Assembly (NCBI GenBank): GCA_050084985.1
Contig: JBITNC010000001.1
Span: 51,336,001 to 51,400,000 of the forward strand
Reading direction: 5' to 3'
Source: Nageia nagi
Taxonomy: Eukaryota; Pinophyta
DNA: 64,000 nt
Shown here: in pieces, positions 59,770 to 64,000 of the stretch
Position numbering within the stretch: the first letter of the stretch is position 1
Layout: each line of letters opens with the position of its first letter
The notes under the pieces: model-generated
Told to the model about the DNA's origin: nothing
Database searches by the model: none
The model's input: only the letters and a program-made list of their open reading frames with translations
Made by a program: the position numbers and the translations under genes

Positions 59770-60440
59770 AATACTTGCTTGTACCTAGTTTTGTCTCATA
59801 TACTATAGTGTCGACTTGTATCCTATGGTATCACCACATCTCTTATCATCTAGTATCACCATGTCTCCTCTCGTTTGGTCTCCCCTCTCCTCTCTCATAT
59901 TAGTAATACACTAAATGTCCTTACCTATACCTTTTTTTAATTTTTTTCTCAATTTACATGTGGTGCAATTTTTCGCCACTACTGTCCCATGAAAATTGTT
60001 AACTTGTCTAGTAAAATATTTATGTTGAAGTGGGTAATTGGGATGATATGAATGAGTAAGGATATTGATGAATGAGGCAACAATACACTTGGATGTAGTT
60101 GGATTTAAGTTTACAAGAGGATAAATTCTTTTCTTGTAGGAGATGGATTACACCCACAAATACAAGAGGTATATGGAAAACATAGAAGATTACAATAAGA
60201 CTAGGATTTATTTTATAAGATCCATGATGCAAATACAATTTCAAGGAATGCAATAAATAATAACAATATTAAAACATGACTAATTCATCTTTCCTAACAT
60301 TCTAAAATAGTGCACCAAATTGAGAAATTTGCAACATGATTTATAAATACATTAAAGACTCTTTAAAAGGATATTTTTGTCACATGTTATGGCTATGAGT
60401 TCCTTAGTAGACATGAATACAAAATATGGAAGCATATAAA
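59770..60440 (+). pseudogene. Scattered PPR fragments in AT-rich DNA
   Basis: Short matches to the array recur at about 60170-60260 (GAAGATTACAATAAGAC, then AAGATCCATGATGCAAATA) and 60390-60440 (TTAGTAGACATGAATACAAAA). Between them is unassigned sequence, including a CT-rich stretch at 59840-59900. Confidence 0.5.
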
Positions 60441-60469
60441 AGGGCCTATGCATAAGAAAAAATGGGAGG

Positions 60470-60600
60470 GAAAAAACCAAAATACCTTGGACATTGACTT
60501 GAAGAGGGAAAAAATCTAGGCAAAGACTTGAAGAGAGAAAACTCTTAGGTAGAGACTTTAAGAGGGGAAAACCCTATGCTTTGATTGCAAAAAAGTGTAA
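60470..60600. repeat. Tandem repeat, about 40 bp, three to four units
   Basis: GACTTGAAGAGGGAAAAxxCT-like units repeat with changes. Confidence 0.65.
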
Positions 60601-61074
60601 AAACATTATGATGCATCATGAAGATCCACATAGTGTGGAAATCATGAGAGGTATATTGCATGAATATTCGATTGAGGGTTTTATACTTTTAAAAAATCTA
60701 TTAAAATCATACAAATTTAACAAAATAATAATTTGATTATAATGAATCAGGAATACATACCATTATGCTCATTGTGCCCCTATTGGTCAAGATCTCCATG
60801 TACCAACACCATCTAGAATACTTTATAATTTCATATAATTTCGTTATTTTTTTTTAAGATGAAGAATAATTAAAATAAATAAATGGCATAATTATTTCTA
60901 TTAGCAAAAATATAATTCCATAGGGGTATCTGAACATACATGTATGAGAGCTCCTCATAGAGGTACCATCTAGGATGGTATGCAAAATATTTTTGATGGA
61001 GTTTGGTGTTTTTTGGAAATTTTGAGATACACATCCTAGGCAATGTTGAATTCCATATACACACCCCAAATATG

Positions 61075-61535
61075 GGTTTTATATTTATCATTATATGCCC
61101 ATGATAAATTTTCTATACATCCATGATATATCTCATCCTAAAATTCAAAATATTTTATATTTCTTTCTGTACACCCATGATAAATTTGTTATACATCCAT
61201 GATAAATCCTCTATATGGCCAAGATATATATCATCCTATTTTTTTTTAATATTTCTAGATATACACCCATGCTAAATAAGCTATATGTCCATGATAAATC
61301 TGTTATATACCCATAATATATCTCATCCTAAAATTTTATTTTTTAATATATTTTTGGCTAACACTTATGATTAAAATGCTATACATGCATGATATATCTG
61401 CTATACATCCATGATATATATTATCCTAAAATTTTAATTTTTTTTTTTATATTTATAGATATATGCTGATGATAAATTTACTATACGCCCATAATATAAC
61501 TATTGTATATGCCCATGATTATTCTTATGGAATGA
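61075..61535. repeat. Nested tandem repeat (about 20 bp within about 110 bp)
   Basis: CTATACATCCATGATAAAT-like units of about 20 bp alternate with TCTCATCCTAAAATTTTAA blocks. The larger unit recurs about four times. Confidence 0.75.
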
Positions 61536-62040
61536 TAAAATCAAATGGCATTCGAGTGGTAGAATTTTGATATACACCCATAATACTATTTACATCTATG
61601 CCAAAAAAATATCCTAGCAAAGCAGAGTAATTGGCAGTAGGGGTGGTGGTGCAATATACATCCAATGTGGTTGGAGGATATGATTCTCCTTTTGTATTTT
61701 TAGATAAATGAAATGCATGATATTCATCCTACACATTACATGGAGCTAAAGAGAATTCTTACTAACATTATTAGCTCTTCAAATATCATTTGGAATCCCT
61801 AACAAGGATTCAGACAATGGGATGAGGACTCTCACAAGCTTATATGGGTCAATTGATCATGCTTCCTCCAAATGGAGGTAGATAAAAATAGGCTATAAAT
61901 AGTGGCTCAAAACCCCTCTATAATATTGTTAGATGTTTTTAGATGACAACCATGATTGAGGGTATTGCTAAAAGTCCTAACTATATGGTGGCAAGTCAAA
62001 CCAACCTCCATAGGGTTCCAAAAAATGTCATCATAACTAC
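61535..62040. other. Unassigned interval with TATA-like motif
   Basis: GGCTATAAATAGTGG near 61892 is a good plant TATA context, possibly an LTR promoter relic. No downstream frame is seen. Confidence 0.35.
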
Positions 62041-62235
62041 TATGATTTGCCTAAAAATAATTAGAGAGGGTTGATTCCCACATCCAAAAACCCTTTAGAT
62101 GGGCTTTGTTATTACCTCTAAAAACCATTTAGAGGGGCTTTATTCCTACCTCTAAAAACCTTTTAGATGGGGCTTTTTCCCACCTCTAAAAACTCTTTGG
62201 AGGGGGTTTATTCCTACCTCAAAAACCCTATTATT
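62040..62235. repeat. Tandem repeat, about 42 bp, four to five units
   Basis: CCTCTAAAAACCATTTAGAG and GGGGCTTTATTCCTA blocks alternate, with small changes between units. Confidence 0.75.
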
Positions 62236-64000
62236 TTAAAAAACATATATAACAATTACACAAGATATGCATACTTTATCAACTCTTATTTATCACTAAG
62301 TACATGAACTTTAGTACTAAATTATAAAAACACCAAAATATGTGAATCAAGATCTTAGCATAACTTAAATGTACTTCTAGAATTAGTTAAAGTACAACCC
62401 TTCTTAATTAGAGACTTGTAAACATAAACACCTTTCTATCCAAATTCAAGATTAGAACTCATAAATCAAGTATAACCCATATGTATGGAATTTTATACAA
62501 TATGATAATGCTATGACTAATTAGCAATTCACAACATGCTAATTATTTTAACCATTCTTATAATCAAGTTACCATAAGCCAATCTATCATGTTTTTTGTT
62601 TGAAATGGTCTCATTATGCATTTTATCATAATGAAATAGTATCCTAAATAGTGCATCCTAAAGAAGGAATGAAATATTATCATTGCAATCTATGTCATTA
62701 TATAACAAATAGTATTTATAACATCATAAAATTCAAGGCTTACAACATTTACCACATAAATACAAAATTGTAACATTGTCACACAAATTTGTAACTTGTT
62801 ACAATGATACAACACTATAGTTCTTGATAGTTTTATCCATGCACTAAAATTTGGTCCTAGATAGATAATGCAAATATAAGCACAAGATAATAAATTGAAT
62901 CCAAATAAAATAACTACATAAAATGATCAAGGAAAGAGAAAGAGTTGCTTGGATATCTTCATACCAAAGTACTAATTAGTTGTAAGCCCTTCTCTAACAT
63001 GCATTTTTCATTGAGTTTTTTCTATTTTCTTAAAGTATTTATTCTTTCATATTTTCTATTATTGTACCTCCTTATTTAGCTCTACACTTTAAATTGTATA
63101 AGATTCCTAAAACATAGTTTAGTAATCAACAACTTATCTACTTGTATAAATATTTGATAACAACACTTTTTAAAAGAATAAAATTTAACATAGTTTCATT
63201 TATACTTGAAAGCACACACTATGTTAGTTTTCAAGACTCTTTATATCTTTCATTAGTTTCCATCAACAATAATCTCCATAAGAACATTCTCCATGTTTGA
63301 AATGATAAAAACAGTTCACATCCCTCACAACAATTACCCTTGGAATAAAAACTTGGAAACATGTCATGAATATTTTTACAAGAAATTCATTTATTTATGT
63401 TCTCATTGAGTGAAATAAATTTACATTAATTCTATAATAAATATGAGTTCTACAAATGAAATAACTTGAGTAGTAGAAAGATCAACAAACTAGTTTAAAC
63501 TTGCTCACATTACATCAAATAATTATTAATTATTGAAGACAAGACTACAATCATACAAAATACATTTAAGGAGATATAATTCATCATAAAATAATATAAA
63601 AATTAATATAATACAAGCTTCCAAAATGCAACCTCTAGTTACTATAAATTGGATTACAACAACAATGCAATGGAGCTAAAAAAAATTAGAAAATGCAACA
63701 AAAATCTACATGAATTTGTAACCTCTATTAGATATTTTGTATGACCAAAATGAAGTAAATGGATTCCCAAAAATCATATATAAACTCCACAAAATATACA
63801 TCTTTAGATCCGCAACATATCCAAGTAAGAAAATATTGTATTGTCATAAAAAAACTAGTCTTAAAATTTGGAAGAGTAAAGCTGCAAGTTTCATTATTAA
63901 ATAAGCCATGTAATTCCAATTAATACATAATGTATCATGCTAAATCCACTAATAATTGCATAATTAAAATAATATCTTAAAGATGCACATAATATAAAAC
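62235..64000. other. AT-rich interval, nothing recognised
   Basis: Very few CpG, no long frame, no motif of a known element. CAATAT/CATAAA-type simple stretches only. Confidence 0.5.

Larger units (their letters stand above)
56643..59770 (+). pseudogene. PPR-derived array, part right of the Tat-like element
   Basis: Repeated blocks translate to VSWSTMIVGYA (at least eight sites, such as 56650, 58030 and 58295), IDMYAKCERIHKTWELFHKM (56950), IDIYAKYGRIYKTWELFDKI (58225) and IDKYAKFGRIHKAWELFHKM (58352). Interleaved E-domain stretches read ILGHVGYLEGALNF-like near 57820 and 58930-59370. An 81-codon open run survives at 58214-58459. These are PLS/E-class PPR sequences. Motifs and E segments alternate several times, so this is an amplified array rather than one gene. 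Stops and frame changes are everywhere. Confidence 0.85.

Noticed and set aside
1-64000. tRNA, rRNA or other structural RNA genes
   Set aside because: I saw only tRNA-complementary primer-binding sites, with no cloverleaf or rRNA sequence; a covariance-model scan would settle it.

Overview
The window looks like intergenic DNA from a large plant nuclear genome, most likely a gymnosperm (inference). It is AT-rich and mostly CpG-depleted. It is packed with old LTR retrotransposons, a CACTA DNA transposon and decayed pentatricopeptide-repeat (PPR) copies of the PLS/E class. I see no intact host gene and no RNA gene. Almost every reading frame is a transposon or PPR fossil.

Layout. 1-5971: Ty1/copia element A on +, cut by the window edge. 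5972-8400: weak minisatellite and unassigned DNA. 8420-9240: PPR pseudogene on +. 9300-11735: unassigned, with one LTR-like start and a TATA motif. 11740-12250: PPR S-motif array on -. 12250-13641: diverged direct repeats. 13642-19125: complete Ty3/gypsy chromovirus on -, with 446/447-bp LTRs and target duplication GAAGA, but most of its reverse transcriptase deleted. 20004-28757: two LTR-like arms in inverted orientation, tandem repeats between them, and a plant-mobile-domain (PMD) pseudogene beside the right arm. 28757-32090: unassigned, including a segment that keeps its CpGs. 32090-33440: PPR-related repeats. 33480-43125: CACTA transposase pseudogene on -, split by copia element B (36807-42780). 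43360-60440: a long PPR-derived array on +, split by a full-length 12.46-kb Ty3/gypsy Tat-like element (44188-56642). 60440-64000: simple and tandem repeats in AT-rich DNA.

The Tat-like element is the most informative object. It has 1210-bp LTRs, a putative target duplication ATACT and a primer-binding site. Gag-pol is 1959 codons in one frame, with protease, an extra cellular-type RNase H placed before the reverse transcriptase, RT, the usual RNase H and integrase. A further 1168-codon sense ORF lies downstream. Both frames are broken only by in-frame stops, mostly TAG, with no frameshift. Its U3 carries a strict 122-bp tandem array, each unit marked by a bZIP/CRE-like site.

The nesting gives a relative history. 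The PPR array came first. CACTA and the Tat-like element lie within or between its parts, and copia B landed inside the CACTA transposase. Positions, translations and by-eye divergences come from reading the sequence. Family names rest on remembered motifs, and no database search was run.
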